NCBI GenBank assembly: GCA_905203645.1
Contig: CAJKWP010000001.1
Location: 1-46,364 of the forward strand
Reading direction: 5' to 3'
Source: an uncultured Christensenella sp.
GTDB taxonomy: Bacteria > Bacillota > Clostridia > Christensenellales > UBA1242
DNA: 46,364 bases
The notes under the pieces are model-generated. The model was not told where the DNA came from. It saw nothing but the letters and a program-made list of their open reading frames with translations, and made no database searches. Positions 16,018 through 24,793 of the stretch are shown one piece after another. The translations under genes and the position numbers were made by a program. Each line of letters starts with the position of its first letter. The first letter of the stretch is position 1.

Positions 16018-16356
16018 ATGCAACATATAATTTTGGGAATGAAAGGTGAGATACTTGCAAGAAAGTATCTTGAACAAAACAATTACAAAATATTAAAGAC
16101 CAATTACAAAAACAAAATTGGTGAAATTGATATCATTGCAAAAGACAAAAACTGTGTTGTTTTTGTCGAAGTCAAAACTCGAACTTCGGAAAAATACGGC
16201 CGAGCAAGTGAAGCAGTTGACAAACGCAAACAGCACAAAATTCGAAACATTGCAACAGTTTATCTTATGAAACAAAAACTGTTGGACGGGCAAGTCAGAT
16301 TTGATGTAATCGAAGTATATGATGAAAGTATAAACCATATACAAAATGCGTTTTGA
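16018..16356 (+). CDS. yraN: YraN family endonuclease-like protein (UPF0102)
   Basis: 112-residue protein with a restriction-endonuclease-like fold and unclear biological role, possibly in DNA recombination or repair. The PD-(D/E)xK-type core is visible as GEIDIIA (E36, D38) and VFVEVKTR (E51, K53). Start at ATG 16018, four bases after the rbgA stop; no clear Shine-Dalgarno, so coupling to rbgA is likely. No rnhB gene lies between rbgA and yraN, unlike several relatives. Confidence 0.9.
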   Translation: MQHIILGMKGEILARKYLEQNNYKILKTNYKNKIGEIDIIAKDKNCVVFVEVKTRTSEKYGRASEAVDKRKQHKIRNIATVYLMKQKLLDGQVRFDVIEVYDESINHIQNAF

Positions 16357-16405
16357 TACAAAAAAAGATATTTGTCAATTTCAAAAAAAAATATAAAAAA
16401 AAGAC

Positions 16406-16434
16406 TTGCCAACAAAAAAGAAATATGCTAAAAT
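16406..16434 (+). promoter_or_regulatory. Promoter of rplS
   Basis: TTGCCA (16406-16411), 17-bp spacer, TAAAAT (16429-16434), leaving an 80-nt leader before rplS. Confidence 0.65.
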
Positions 16435-16440
16435 ACAACA

Positions 16441-16510
16441 AGACTTCGGGTGCTCCGCTGTTTTATTTGTTGCAAACAAAGGACAAACATGAACACTTTG
16501 ATAAAAAGGA
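16441..16510 (+). promoter_or_regulatory. Probable L19 ribosomal-protein leader
   Basis: The leader of rplS contains a hairpin with arms 16466-16471 and 16475-16480 and a 3-nt loop. It is enclosed by GTGCTC (16450-16455) facing GAACAC (16491-16496) with one mismatch, just before the Shine-Dalgarno. The position fits the L19 leader family of Firmicutes. Identity is inferred, not model-tested. Confidence 0.55.
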
Positions 16511-16517
16511 GAATGAA

Positions 16518-16865
16518 ATGAACATAGTTGACGTTATTGAAAAAGAAAATATGCGTGAAAATGCTCCAGAAATTCAAGTCGGTGATACTGTAAAAGTATA
16601 CTACAAAATCAAAGAAGGTGACAAAGAAAGACTTCAAGGTTATGAAGGCGTTGTTATCGCAAAAAGAAATGGCAGTGTTCGTGAAACATTTACTGTAAGA
16701 AGAATATCCTACGGTGTCGGTGTTGAAAGAACTTTCCCTGTACATTCACCTTTGATTGAAAGGGTAGAACTTGTAAGAAAAGCCAACCCAAGAAGAGCAA
16801 AACTTTACTATGTAAGAAACCTTACTGGAAAAGCCGCTAAAATCAAATCAAAAGATAACAAATAA
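16518..16865 (+). CDS. rplS: 50S ribosomal protein L19
   Basis: Large-subunit protein at the interface with the 30S. The 115-residue product shows GDTVKVYYKIKEGDKERLQ and the family-typical YEGVVIAKRNGSVRETFTVRR and VERTFPVHSPLI blocks. ATG 16518 has AAAAGGAG at the right spacing. The longer frame upstream covers the leader and is rejected. It forms its own transcription unit with promoter, leader and terminator. Confidence 0.97.
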   Translation: MNIVDVIEKENMRENAPEIQVGDTVKVYYKIKEGDKERLQGYEGVVIAKRNGSVRETFTVRRISYGVGVERTFPVHSPLIERVELVRKANPRRAKLYYVRNLTGKAAKIKSKDNK

Positions 16866-16909
16866 TCAAACACAAGGTTTTCCTTGATTGATGTTTTGTT
16901 ATAAAGACC

Positions 16910-16936
16910 AAAATTGCCCAAAAGGCAATTTTTTTT
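16910..16936 (+). terminator. Terminator of rplS
   Basis: Nine-pair stem (16910-16918 with 16924-16932), 5-nt loop, followed by T to 16936. Confidence 0.85.
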
Positions 16937-17189
16937 ATGCAAAAATATCAGCAAACTCGATATTTTTGATGAAATTCATCGAGTTTCTCGATAATTGCTC
17001 AAAAACGACTAAATCATGTTGGGCGTTAATACTCAGTAAAAAGCAATGATATACAGGAAAAAAAGTGGCAGTGAAATGCCACTTTTTGTTTTTTATATTT
17101 TTTTCTGTTTTTTGCGGAAAATAAAAGCTTTTAGGCAAAATATTAACATAAATTTCTGTTGGCTAATATATTGTTACTGAGAGGTTTCA
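16937..17189 (+). other. Intergenic region with an inverted repeat and a second terminator
   Basis: Together with the rplS 3' region this forms a 324-bp gene-free gap. It holds a perfect 9-bp inverted repeat (16953-16961 and 16978-16986) and a short frame of 26 codons from 16968 without a Shine-Dalgarno. A terminator-like hairpin lies at 17060-17087. I see no convincing promoter and no recognisable gene. A small RNA ending at the second hairpin is possible. Confidence 0.4.
17060..17096 (+). terminator. Orphan terminator hairpin upstream of murA
   Basis: Eleven-pair perfect stem (17060-17070 with 17077-17087), 6-nt loop, then a T-rich tail. It has no annotated gene between it and the rplS terminator. 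Confidence 0.75.
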
Positions 17190-18467
17190 GTGGATAAAAT
17201 AGAAATTTGTGGTGGCAAAAAACTTTATGGCACCTTGAGTATATCAAGCAGTAAAAACGCAATACTTCCTATTTTGGCAGGAAGTATTTTGTGTAATGGC
17301 AAAGTTGTTTTGAAGAACATACCAGAGTTTGAAGATATAAAAAATATGTGCAATATTTTGCAAACATTGGGTGCCGATATAACAAAGAAAAATGGAACAT
17401 TGGAATTAAACTGCAAGAATATTTGCAATTTTGAACTTCCTGAATGTCAAACAAAACTTTTACGGTCTTCGATTTTTTGTTTGGGGCCGATGCTTGCAAG
17501 GCTCAAAAAAGCAAAAATATCATATCCTGGTGGATGTGCGATAGGGGCAAGACCAATAGATTTACATATTGAAGGTTTGAAAACACTTGGTGTGAAAATT
17601 GATGAACAAGACAGTTTTTTGATGTGTGATGGTGAAAATATGAAGGCAAACGACATACACTTGCGATTTGCAAGTGTGGGTGCCACTGAAAATTTGATGA
17701 TGGCTTGTTGTTGTGCCAAGGGAATGTCACACATTTTCAATCCTGCTCGAGAGCCAGAGATTGTTGATTTGCAGAACTTTTTGAACAGTATGGGGGCAAA
17801 AATAAGTGGTGCCGGCACAAAACGCATCACGATAAAAGGCAGTGAAGACTTTTGTTCAACAATTTACTCGCCTATTTCTGACAGGATAATCACTGGAACA
17901 TTTTTGACAGCGGTTGCTATGACAGGTGGAAAGGTTACATTGAAAAATACAAAAGCGGAACATTTGAAATCTTTGATACAAAAAATTGAAAATAAATGTT
18001 GCAAAATACAGGTTGATAGTGATAAAATAATTGTGCAAGGTGATGGATGTCCAAAGTCATTTGGACACATCCAAACAAAACCTTATCCAGGGTTCCCGAC
18101 GGACTTGCAATCTCAGATGGTTGCGTTGGCTTGCGTTTGCAAAGGGAAGAGCAGTGTAACTGAAAATCTTTTTGAAACGCGTTTCAAGCATGTTCCGCAA
18201 CTTCAAAAAATGGGCGCTGATATAACTGTGGATGGCAAAGTGGCAACTATAAACGGTGGTTTTTTGCATGGGGCGCAGGTGACTGCAACAGATTTGCGAA
18301 GTGGCGCATGTTTGGTTTGTGCTGGTCTTGCTGCAAATGGGAAAACCACAGTGAGTGATGTACATCATATTGACCGTGGATATCAAAAGATTGAGCAAGA
18401 TTTTGCCAGTCTTGGGGCAGACATAAAAAGGATAAAAATTGAAGAAGAAAGCGATAATAATATCTAG
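17190..18467 (+). CDS. murA: UDP-N-acetylglucosamine 1-carboxyvinyltransferase
   Basis: First committed enzyme of peptidoglycan synthesis; transfers enolpyruvate from PEP to UDP-GlcNAc and is the fosfomycin target. The catalytic cysteine is C116 in GGCAIGARPIDLH and the conserved lysine K22 lies in SSSKNAILPIL. The usual SGAKNA reads SSSKNA here. 425 residues, standard. GTG start with GAGAGG upstream. It heads the murA-ftsQ-ftsA-ftsZ group; its last 29 bp overlap ftsQ. Confidence 0.96.
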   Translation: MDKIEICGGKKLYGTLSISSSKNAILPILAGSILCNGKVVLKNIPEFEDIKNMCNILQTLGADITKKNGTLELNCKNICNFELPECQTKLLRSSIFCLGPMLARLKKAKISYPGGCAIGARPIDLHIEGLKTLGVKIDEQDSFLMCDGENMKANDIHLRFASVGATENLMMACCCAKGMSHIFNPAREPEIVDLQNFLNSMGAKISGAGTKRITIKGSEDFCSTIYSPISDRIITGTFLTAVAMTGGKVTLKNTKAEHLKSLIQKIENKCCKIQVDSDKIIVQGDGCPKSFGHIQTKPYPGFPTDLQSQMVALACVCKGKSSVTENLFETRFKHVPQLQKMGADITVDGKVATINGGFLHGAQVTATDLRSGACLVCAGLAANGKTTVSDVHHIDRGYQKIEQDFASLGADIKRIKIEEESDNNI

Positions 18468-19239
18468 CGTAGTTTTCGTATGTTTAGCAACGATTTTAAC
18501 GTTGCTTTTTACCGTGTTTTCTGTAAAAAGTATAGAGTATGTTCCGCATAACAAAAACAACATTGACACCTCCTCATTGCAAGTAAACAAAGGTGGTGTG
18601 GTGTTCTTTTTGGACAAGCACAAAATAGAAGATGAAATCCAAAACCAAAACCCACTTATCGACGTGATTAACGTTGAAATAAAATTTCCAAATAAATTGG
18701 TTGTTCACTTTGCTCAACGTGAAGAATTGTTTGCAATAAAAGACAATACAAAAGATACTTTTTATATTTGTGACGAAGATTTTTATGTTGTGAATGTGAT
18801 AAACAGTGCAACTTACGATTCTGTTCAATCAAATGCGGTGTTGATTGAAAACACAAATTTTGATTTTTTACACAAGATTATCAAAGCAGGTGACAGGTTG
18901 TTGTTTTTGGACAAGTCTGACTTGATTTGCAAATTGTCTGATGCATTTTTGCTGAACAATCGTGATATAACCGAGCAAAAGGCTTTGATAAAAAATATAA
19001 AAATTGATTACAGTGACACGCAAGAAATAATATATGACGATGGCGATATAATTTCACTTTACACACATGACGATTTCTTGATAAAAATCTATGCGCCAAA
19101 TTCAAAATTAAATACAAAAATTCAATCTGCGCTTGCATCACTTTCGTTCTGTGTGCCAGATTATTTGAATACACACTATTTGGAAGTTTTGCAAGACGAC
19201 CAGGGTGAAGTGTTTTGCAAATTGTCAATCAAATCTTGA
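18439..19239 (+). CDS. ftsQ: Cell division protein FtsQ/DivIB-like
   Basis: Bitopic membrane protein of the divisome. The N-terminus is a short basic cytoplasmic stub and one membrane helix (residues about 5-27). An extracytoplasmic POTRA-like region starts SVKSIEYVPHNKNNIDTSSLQ and includes NVEIKFPNKLVVHFAQREELFAIKD, the typical FtsQ/DivIB block. 266 residues. The start is TTG at 18439, with AAAAGGA eight bases upstream, inside the end of murA. The sequence is divergent, but domain layout and the place between murA and ftsA support the call. Confidence 0.85.
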   Translation: MKKKAIIISSVVFVCLATILTLLFTVFSVKSIEYVPHNKNNIDTSSLQVNKGGVVFFLDKHKIEDEIQNQNPLIDVINVEIKFPNKLVVHFAQREELFAIKDNTKDTFYICDEDFYVVNVINSATYDSVQSNAVLIENTNFDFLHKIIKAGDRLLFLDKSDLICKLSDAFLLNNRDITEQKALIKNIKIDYSDTQEIIYDDGDIISLYTHDDFLIKIYAPNSKLNTKIQSALASLSFCVPDYLNTHYLEVLQDDQGEVFCKLSIKS

Positions 19240-19247
19240 AAAAAGTG

Positions 19248-19276
19248 TTGACATAATATTTTTGAACGCTTATAAT
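19248..19276 (+). promoter_or_regulatory. Consensus promoter of ftsA-ftsZ
   Basis: TTGACA (19248-19253), 17-bp spacer, TATAAT (19271-19276), both perfect. It gives the division genes an independent strong transcript with a leader of about 67 nt. Confidence 0.85.
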
Positions 19277-19349
19277 TATAAAAAAAATGTTATATTTATG
19301 CATTTTGTAACAAAAAGTCACAATTAACTAGAGGAGAAAAATTTTTGAA

Positions 19350-20489
19350 ATGAAAAAACTTGCAGTTTTGGATATTGGCTCATCAAAAATAAGGGTTGCA
19401 GTGATAAGTGCTAACGCGAAAACCTTTTCTGTTGTTGGTTATGGTGAATGTGAATATGCTGGTTTTTGTGAAGGCAATTTTTTGGAAGAAGATGGATTGA
19501 AATATGCGTTTGGTTTGGCTTTAAGCAATGCGGAAGCAAGTGCGAATTTTCATATAAAAGAGTTGTACGTAGGTTTGCCTGCTGAGTTTTTGACCGTTGT
19601 AAACAAAACCGCAACATTGCAACTTGGTGCAAAGCGCAAAGTTTTGCAATCTGATCTTCAAATTCTGTTTGATCAAGCAAATGATTTCAAATATAACACA
19701 GATTTGACTTTGATTGACGTAACAACACTTGAGTATACACTTGACAACGGCAAAAAATTGGATGACCCGGTTGGCAAAAAGACTGAAAAATTGACTGGTG
19801 ATTTGTCTTATCAGTTAGCAAACAGGCAGGTTATAAATTTACTTAACAATGTATTTGAAAATCTTGGTTTGATTTCGGTTGAATATGTTTCAAGCCCTTT
19901 GTGTGAATGCTTGGCGTTGCTTGATGAAAATGCGCGTAAAGATTATGCTTTGATGATTGATTCTGGTTACATATCAACGCATATTGCTATCTGCAGAGGT
20001 GGTGGGCTTGCTTACTTGGGAAGTTTCTCACTTGGTGGGGGACATATTATGGCCGATTTGGCAGAAGTCCTTAAACTTAATTATAACGACGCAGAAACAT
20101 TGAAAAGAAAACTGGTTTTGACTGTTGAAAACAGAGAGCAAACATATGAAATTCCTGGTGGACAACCTGTAAATGCAATTTTGGCAAATGACGTTGCAAA
20201 ATCTCGTATAAGTATGATTTGTCAAGTAATTGAAAAATGCATTGAAATGTCAAACATAAATTATCCAAAATATTTTCCAGTATTTTTGACAGGCGGTGGA
20301 CTTTCAATGATGAAGGGAGTTAAAGAAGAAATTTCAAAAGAACTTGGACGTTCTGTGGAAATTTTGAACAGTAACACACCGCAATTTACAAGACCGTTTA
20401 ATACGTCGTTGACGTCAATTTGTCAAATGGCATTTGAAAAAAATAAAAAAGCGAACAATTCAATATTGTCAAAAATTTTTAAAAGATAA
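19350..20489 (+). CDS. ftsA: Cell division protein FtsA
   Basis: Actin-like ATPase that tethers FtsZ to the membrane. Phosphate-1 motif LDIGSSKIRVAV at residues 6-17, phosphate-2 region MIDSGYISTHIAICRGG, adenosine motif FLTGGGLSMMKGV. The C-terminal end SILSKIFKR is a basic amphipathic membrane-targeting helix. 379 residues, somewhat shorter than B. subtilis FtsA. The Shine-Dalgarno GAGGAG (19331-19336) is 13 bases from the ATG, longer than usual, and no better in-frame start exists. Confidence 0.94.
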   Translation: MKKLAVLDIGSSKIRVAVISANAKTFSVVGYGECEYAGFCEGNFLEEDGLKYAFGLALSNAEASANFHIKELYVGLPAEFLTVVNKTATLQLGAKRKVLQSDLQILFDQANDFKYNTDLTLIDVTTLEYTLDNGKKLDDPVGKKTEKLTGDLSYQLANRQVINLLNNVFENLGLISVEYVSSPLCECLALLDENARKDYALMIDSGYISTHIAICRGGGLAYLGSFSLGGGHIMADLAEVLKLNYNDAETLKRKLVLTVENREQTYEIPGGQPVNAILANDVAKSRISMICQVIEKCIEMSNINYPKYFPVFLTGGGLSMMKGVKEEISKELGRSVEILNSNTPQFTRPFNTSLTSICQMAFEKNKKANNSILSKIFKR

Positions 20490-20503
20490 GGAAGGGAGAA
20501 CAA

Positions 20504-21748
20504 ATGTATAATAATAACAATATCAACCAAATTGCAAACATCAAGGTAATTGGTATCGGTGGTGGTGGAAACAATGCTGTCAATCGTATGATCAGTGCCA
20601 ATATTACAAGTGCACAATTTGTTGCGATTAACACCGACAAACAAGCATTGCTCTTGAGCAAGGCAGAATTAAGGCTTCAAATTGGTGAAAAACTTACCAA
20701 AGGTCTTGGCGCTGGTGCTGAACCTGATATTGGTCAAAAAGCAGCAGAAGAAAGCAAGGCAAGCATAAGCGAAATGTTGAAAGATTCTGACCTTGTATTT
20801 ATTACCGCTGGTATGGGTGGTGGTACAGGCACAGGTGCTGCTCCAGTTGTTGCACAAATTGCCAAAGAAATGGGGATATTGACAATCGCAGTTGTAACAA
20901 AACCATTCAATTTCGAAGGTAAAAAGCGTCTTATGAATGCCGAAAGAGGTATTGAAAACCTTAGAAAACACGTTGATACATTGGTAGTTATACCAAACGA
21001 CAAACTTTTGAAGATTGCTCCAAAAGGAACTCCAATCGTTGAAGCGTTCAGGTATGCAGATGACGTGTTAAGACAAGGTATCCAAGGTATCTCTGATCTT
21101 ATTGTTACTCCAAGTCTTATCAATCTTGACTTTGCCGACGTACGTTCAATCATGAAAAATCGTGGTCTTGCACATATGGGTATCGGTCACGGCAAGGGTG
21201 AAAACAAAACTTTGGAAGCTGTTCGTCAAGCAGTTTCAAGTCCACTTTTGGAAACAACAATCGAAGGTGCAACTGGTGTGCTTTTGAATGTAAAGGGTGG
21301 TATGGATTTACCATTGGATGAAGTTTACGAAGCAGCTGACCTTGTAAAAGGCGTTGTTGATGCAGATTGTAACATCATATTTGGTTCTGGAATTGACGAA
21401 TCAATGAACGACGAAGTGGAAATCACGATTATCGCTACGGGATTTGCTGGCAGTGGAATTTTGGAAGAAAAGGAAAAAGAAAATCCTATTGAAAAAAATG
21501 TAAGAGCATTTTCAAATTTTGAAACAAAAAAAGATTTTGCTGGAACAGATATTTTTGGAAGACCTTTGCAACAACAATCTGAACAACAAGTTCAACAACA
21601 ACCCGCTTCACAACAACCACTTTATACAAATGAAAGACCACAAATTTCAGCTGAAGCGGTTCAGCATGCTGATGGAACACCATCTTCAAGAATACATATT
21701 GAAAATTCGGATATTCCTCCATTTTTGCAAAGACTCAAAAAATTATAA
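20504..21748 (+). CDS. ftsZ: Cell division GTPase FtsZ
   Basis: Tubulin-like GTPase forming the division ring. The tubulin signature GGGTGTGAA starts at residue 105, and the N-terminal GGGGNNAVNRM and the T7 loop with NLDFADVR are intact. A variable Gln-rich linker (around 355-375) leads to the conserved C-terminal peptide DIPPFLQRL that binds FtsA and SepF. 414 residues. Fourteen bases after ftsA with a strong GAAGGGAG; terminator follows. Confidence 0.98.
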   Translation: MYNNNNINQIANIKVIGIGGGGNNAVNRMISANITSAQFVAINTDKQALLLSKAELRLQIGEKLTKGLGAGAEPDIGQKAAEESKASISEMLKDSDLVFITAGMGGGTGTGAAPVVAQIAKEMGILTIAVVTKPFNFEGKKRLMNAERGIENLRKHVDTLVVIPNDKLLKIAPKGTPIVEAFRYADDVLRQGIQGISDLIVTPSLINLDFADVRSIMKNRGLAHMGIGHGKGENKTLEAVRQAVSSPLLETTIEGATGVLLNVKGGMDLPLDEVYEAADLVKGVVDADCNIIFGSGIDESMNDEVEITIIATGFAGSGILEEKEKENPIEKNVRAFSNFETKKDFAGTDIFGRPLQQQSEQQVQQQPASQQPLYTNERPQISAEAVQHADGTPSSRIHIENSDIPPFLQRLKKL

Positions 21749-21767
21749 TTGCAAACAAAACTTGAAC

Positions 21768-21792
21768 CAGCCATAATATATGGCTGTTTTTT
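21768..21792 (+). terminator. Terminator of ftsA-ftsZ
   Basis: Perfect 8-pair stem (21768-21775 with 21779-21786), 3-nt loop, six T. Confidence 0.85.
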
Positions 21793-21913
21793 GTTAAAGA
21801 AATACAATTTGAAATTCAATTTTGTTTTTGGCATTGTTGACGTGGAGTTAATGGGGATAAGAGTTGTTATAATAAATTTTTTTAGAAGAATTTTTATCAA
21901 CAAGTAAAATTAT

Positions 21914-21942
21914 TTGATAAAAAAAATCAATTATGATATATT
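21914..21942 (+). promoter_or_regulatory. Promoter of the GLUG-repeat gene
   Basis: TTGATA (21914-21919), 17-bp spacer, TATATT (21937-21942). The TTG of this -35 is also the first codon of a longer open frame. Since transcription would begin near 21949, the ATG at 21959 is the realistic start. Confidence 0.6.
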
Positions 21943-21958
21943 AAATAATATAAATAGT

Positions 21959-24292
21959 ATGAGAGGCAAAAATCCATTTATAGTGTCCTCAGACACAACA
22001 TACAGGGTTACGGTACCGATGCTTATACTTGCAGTGGTATTGCTCCTTGCTGGATGGGGATTTTTGCCTTTTTCTTTAAACCAGACTTACGCAGCAAGTT
22101 ATTGGTCTAGTTATTATGCTTCAAGTTTTGCTGGTGGAACTGGTTCTCAAAGCAATCCGTATTTGATTTCGACACCTGAACAACTTGCACGTGTGGCGCA
22201 TGTGACAAACAGTAGTTATTATTCTAAATCTTATACCAACAAATATTTCAAATTGACAAACAACATAAATTTGTTAAAGGTTGACAGCAGTGGCAACTTT
22301 GTATTGTGGAAGCCGATTGGAACTTCTACATATCCTTTTTCTGGTCATTTTGATGGTTGTGGATACGAAATCTCTGGTATGCGTATAAAAGATTTTTATA
22401 GCAGCAGTGGTGCACAAGGATTTTTTGGGTGTGTGTACGTAAAAACTGAAAACAGCGTAAGTATAGAAAATGTAAAAATTTCTGGTTCGATTTCAACAAC
22501 CGCATCAATCAATGCTGAAAAAGTCGGTATTGGCGGTTTGATAGGATTTATGGACGGTCTTTATGATATTCAAATTTCAAAAGTGTCAATGAATGTGAAT
22601 ATAAATACACCAAATTCTTTAAATGTTGGCGGACTGATAGGTATTGGTAGCGGTGGTCAGTATGATCAATGCATGAATCAAGCGAATATCATAGCAAAAA
22701 CAAACGTTGGCGGATTGATTGGTCAATCTTGCAGGGTAAGAAGAACAGTAACTGCAAACGGAAAAACTATGACAGTTTCCTCATTATTGAGAATGGAAAA
22801 TTGTTATAATATTGGCAAAATCTCTGTCAATGTAAGCGGCGGGAGTTCTATCGGTGGTTTGATAGGATACATATATGGTTCTTCGACAGACAGCAATATA
22901 GCATATATATATGCTAGTTATAATGGTGGCAATATCGAAGGCGGAACTTCATATCTTAATCCAGCATCAGATGTTGGAGGAATTATCGGCAATGGTGGTA
23001 CTGATACAAACATAGGGATTTCAAACAGTTTCAACAATGCGCGAATTAAAGGTGGAACCAATACAGGTGGCATCATAGGTGGTTTGAGTGGTTGTGCACC
23101 AGATTATTCAAGATCACTAAGATATTGTTATAACTTTGGCAATGTAACAAGTACGAGTAGTGCTTGTGGTGGAATTGTTGGCAGTGTTAATGATAGATTG
23201 GATTTGGTTTCAAATTGCTTTAACGAAGGAAAGGTTGAGGCAACTGGTTCTGCAGGTGGAATAATTGGTTCTTTTTATGGTGTAAATTCATCATCCAATC
23301 TTTTGTATGTCAATAAAAACACAAACATCGGAACGGTTATTGCACAAAGTAATTATTCTGGTGGAATAGTGGGATATGTTAGTCCAAGTACAAAATCAGC
23401 TGAAGTAACAATATTAACTTGTTTGAATAAGAGCGTGAATGGTAGTTATATCAAAGCAAAATTCTATTCTGGCGGTATTGTGGGATATCTAAGTGGTAGA
23501 TCTACAGATTTGATAATAAGAAATTGTAGCAATGAGTCAATAATAGATTGTTCCTTGGTCGCAGGTGGTATTGCGGGCTATATAAATGCACCTTATTACG
23601 AAAAAACAACAGATAGTTGGGTCGGAATAGTTGAAAATTGTGTAAATAAAACGCAAGTAGGAAGATGCACTCGAAAGAATGGTGATGCAAATATATTTGA
23701 TACACCAAATAGTTCTGACATACAGTCTATAGCAAATGAACTTGGTAAACAGGGGCTGTATTATGGTGGGATTCTTGGATACAATGCTGTAGACAGTGTA
23801 AAAGTAACCAATTGTTTGAATTTATTTAATAATTTTCCTGTTATAAATACAGATCCAAACTTGGCTTGGGAAACTGAAAAACCTAAATTGGTTGTTACGG
23901 GACAATATGTGGGGCAAATAATTGGCAGAAATACCAGCGATAGTTCACCAACTGGTATAAATTATTTTGTAATTGAAAAAAGTCCATATATGATATCTTA
24001 TGCATATGGGAATAGCGGTGATGAACAAACCAAGGGGTCTTTATGGAACAAAAGATATCGTATTGTTTATGGTGTAAATGTATCAAATGGACTCGAAGCT
24101 CAAAGTCGTACATCGTCTGTGTACACTAATGATTATATAGACAAAAATTTTCTTGTTTTAAGTTTGCCATCAGATAGTTGCAGTTTGTATAATTGGCGTG
24201 ATAGGTTAAATATAGTTTCCAAGCCTGTTTGGGCATACGGAAATGACAATATCAACAATGGATTGCCATACTTCAAGGATTGGTATTGGTAA
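21959..24292 (+). CDS. Secreted GLUG-repeat surface protein
   Basis: 777-residue exported protein. The basic N-terminus and hydrophobic helix (about residues 19-38) end in NQTYAAS, a plausible signal-peptidase I site after AA. The mature part is a repeat array with at least twelve G-G-[LI]-x-G motifs (22525-23780). Each ends a unit with a CxN or similar turn, the GLUG pattern of right-handed beta-helical surface proteins and bacterial adhesins. The C-terminus GLPYFKDWYW is typical of such modules. No LPxTG, membrane anchor or wall-binding repeat is visible, so attachment is unknown. The start lacks a Shine-Dalgarno. A single-gene unit between two terminators. Adhesion is inferred, not shown. 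Confidence 0.85.
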   Translation: MRGKNPFIVSSDTTYRVTVPMLILAVVLLLAGWGFLPFSLNQTYAASYWSSYYASSFAGGTGSQSNPYLISTPEQLARVAHVTNSSYYSKSYTNKYFKLTNNINLLKVDSSGNFVLWKPIGTSTYPFSGHFDGCGYEISGMRIKDFYSSSGAQGFFGCVYVKTENSVSIENVKISGSISTTASINAEKVGIGGLIGFMDGLYDIQISKVSMNVNINTPNSLNVGGLIGIGSGGQYDQCMNQANIIAKTNVGGLIGQSCRVRRTVTANGKTMTVSSLLRMENCYNIGKISVNVSGGSSIGGLIGYIYGSSTDSNIAYIYASYNGGNIEGGTSYLNPASDVGGIIGNGGTDTNIGISNSFNNARIKGGTNTGGIIGGLSGCAPDYSRSLRYCYNFGNVTSTSSACGGIVGSVNDRLDLVSNCFNEGKVEATGSAGGIIGSFYGVNSSSNLLYVNKNTNIGTVIAQSNYSGGIVGYVSPSTKSAEVTILTCLNKSVNGSYIKAKFYSGGIVGYLSGRSTDLIIRNCSNESIIDCSLVAGGIAGYINAPYYEKTTDSWVGIVENCVNKTQVGRCTRKNGDANIFDTPNSSDIQSIANELGKQGLYYGGILGYNAVDSVKVTNCLNLFNNFPVINTDPNLAWETEKPKLVVTGQYVGQIIGRNTSDSSPTGINYFVIEKSPYMISYAYGNSGDEQTKGSLWNKRYRIVYGVNVSNGLEAQSRTSSVYTNDYIDKNFLVLSLPSDSCSLYNWRDRLNIVSKPVWAYGNDNINNGLPYFKDWYW

Positions 24293-24316
24293 AAGCGGCA
24301 AACTTTTTATAAACAA

Positions 24317-24352
24317 AAAAACAAGTCGGATGACGTCCGACTTGTTTTTAAG
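24317..24352 (+). terminator. Terminator of the GLUG-repeat gene
   Basis: Perfect 14-pair stem (24317-24330 with 24336-24349) and 5-nt loop, with A/T runs on both sides. Confidence 0.9.
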
Positions 24353-24437
24353 TAAGATAATCTTGAAAACGTTTTGTTTTTGATTATATCTTACGTTTTT
24401 ATTATGTGCTGAAACATTTTGAATATACATTTTTTTC

Positions 24438-24466
24438 AAAAAAAAATCCCAACTTTTAAGTTGGGA
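24438..24466 (-). terminator. Terminator of rpsU
   Basis: Palindrome 24447-24466 followed on the minus strand by a run of T (complement of the A run 24438-24446), just after the rpsU stop. Confidence 0.8.
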
Positions 24467-24472
24467 AGGAGT

Positions 24473-24655
24473 TTAACCTCTTTTTCTTGCTTTTTTTCTT
24501 GCTGCCTCAGATTTCTTTTTGCGTTTTACGCTTGGTTTATCATAAGCTTCTTTCTTTCTCAAATCGCCGATGATACCGTCTTTTTGGCATTTTCTTTTGA
24601 ATCTTTTCAAAGCACTTTCCAAACTTTCGTTTTCGCCGACTTTGACTGTGGTCAT
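24473..24655 (-). CDS. rpsU: 30S ribosomal protein S21
   Basis: Small basic protein (60 residues) of the 30S platform. TTVKVGENESLESALKRFKR at the N-terminus and the KKRKKKSEAARKKARKRG-like basic tail are family hallmarks. The start at 24655 has GGTGG upstream on the minus strand; an upstream in-frame ATG-like extension is rejected on family length. It stands alone with promoter and terminator, divergent from comM. Confidence 0.96.
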   Translation of the reverse strand: MTTVKVGENESLESALKRFKRKCQKDGIIGDLRKKEAYDKPSVKRKKKSEAARKKARKRG

Positions 24656-24691
24656 ACTTTCACCACCTTTTAATGAACAATTTTCCTTGGT

Positions 24692-24720
24692 ATTATATAC
24701 AAAAAACACTGTTGTGTCAA
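24692..24720 (-). promoter_or_regulatory. Consensus promoter of rpsU
   Basis: Minus-strand TTGACA (complement of 24715-24720), 17-bp spacer, TATAAT (complement of 24692-24697), both perfect. Confidence 0.85.
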
Positions 24721-24793
24721 GGATTAAGTAGAAAAATATTCTAAAAAAAAAGAAAAATATTTTGATGCAATTTGGGTTAAGTTTACAAAAACA

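Noticed and set aside
16935..17138. 67-codon minus-strand frame in the rplS-murA gap
   Set aside because: No ribosome-binding site or family, and it spans a terminator hairpin.
17447..17830. 127-codon antisense frame over murA
   Set aside because: Shadow of an intact murA with catalytic residues; no signals of its own.
21914..21958. TTG start of the GLUG protein 45 bases upstream
   Set aside because: This TTG is the -35 of the gene's own promoter, so it would not be transcribed.
22525..23780. GLUG repeats as a DNA tandem repeat or CRISPR-like array
   Set aside because: Repeats are conserved only at short protein motifs with irregular spacing and divergent DNA.
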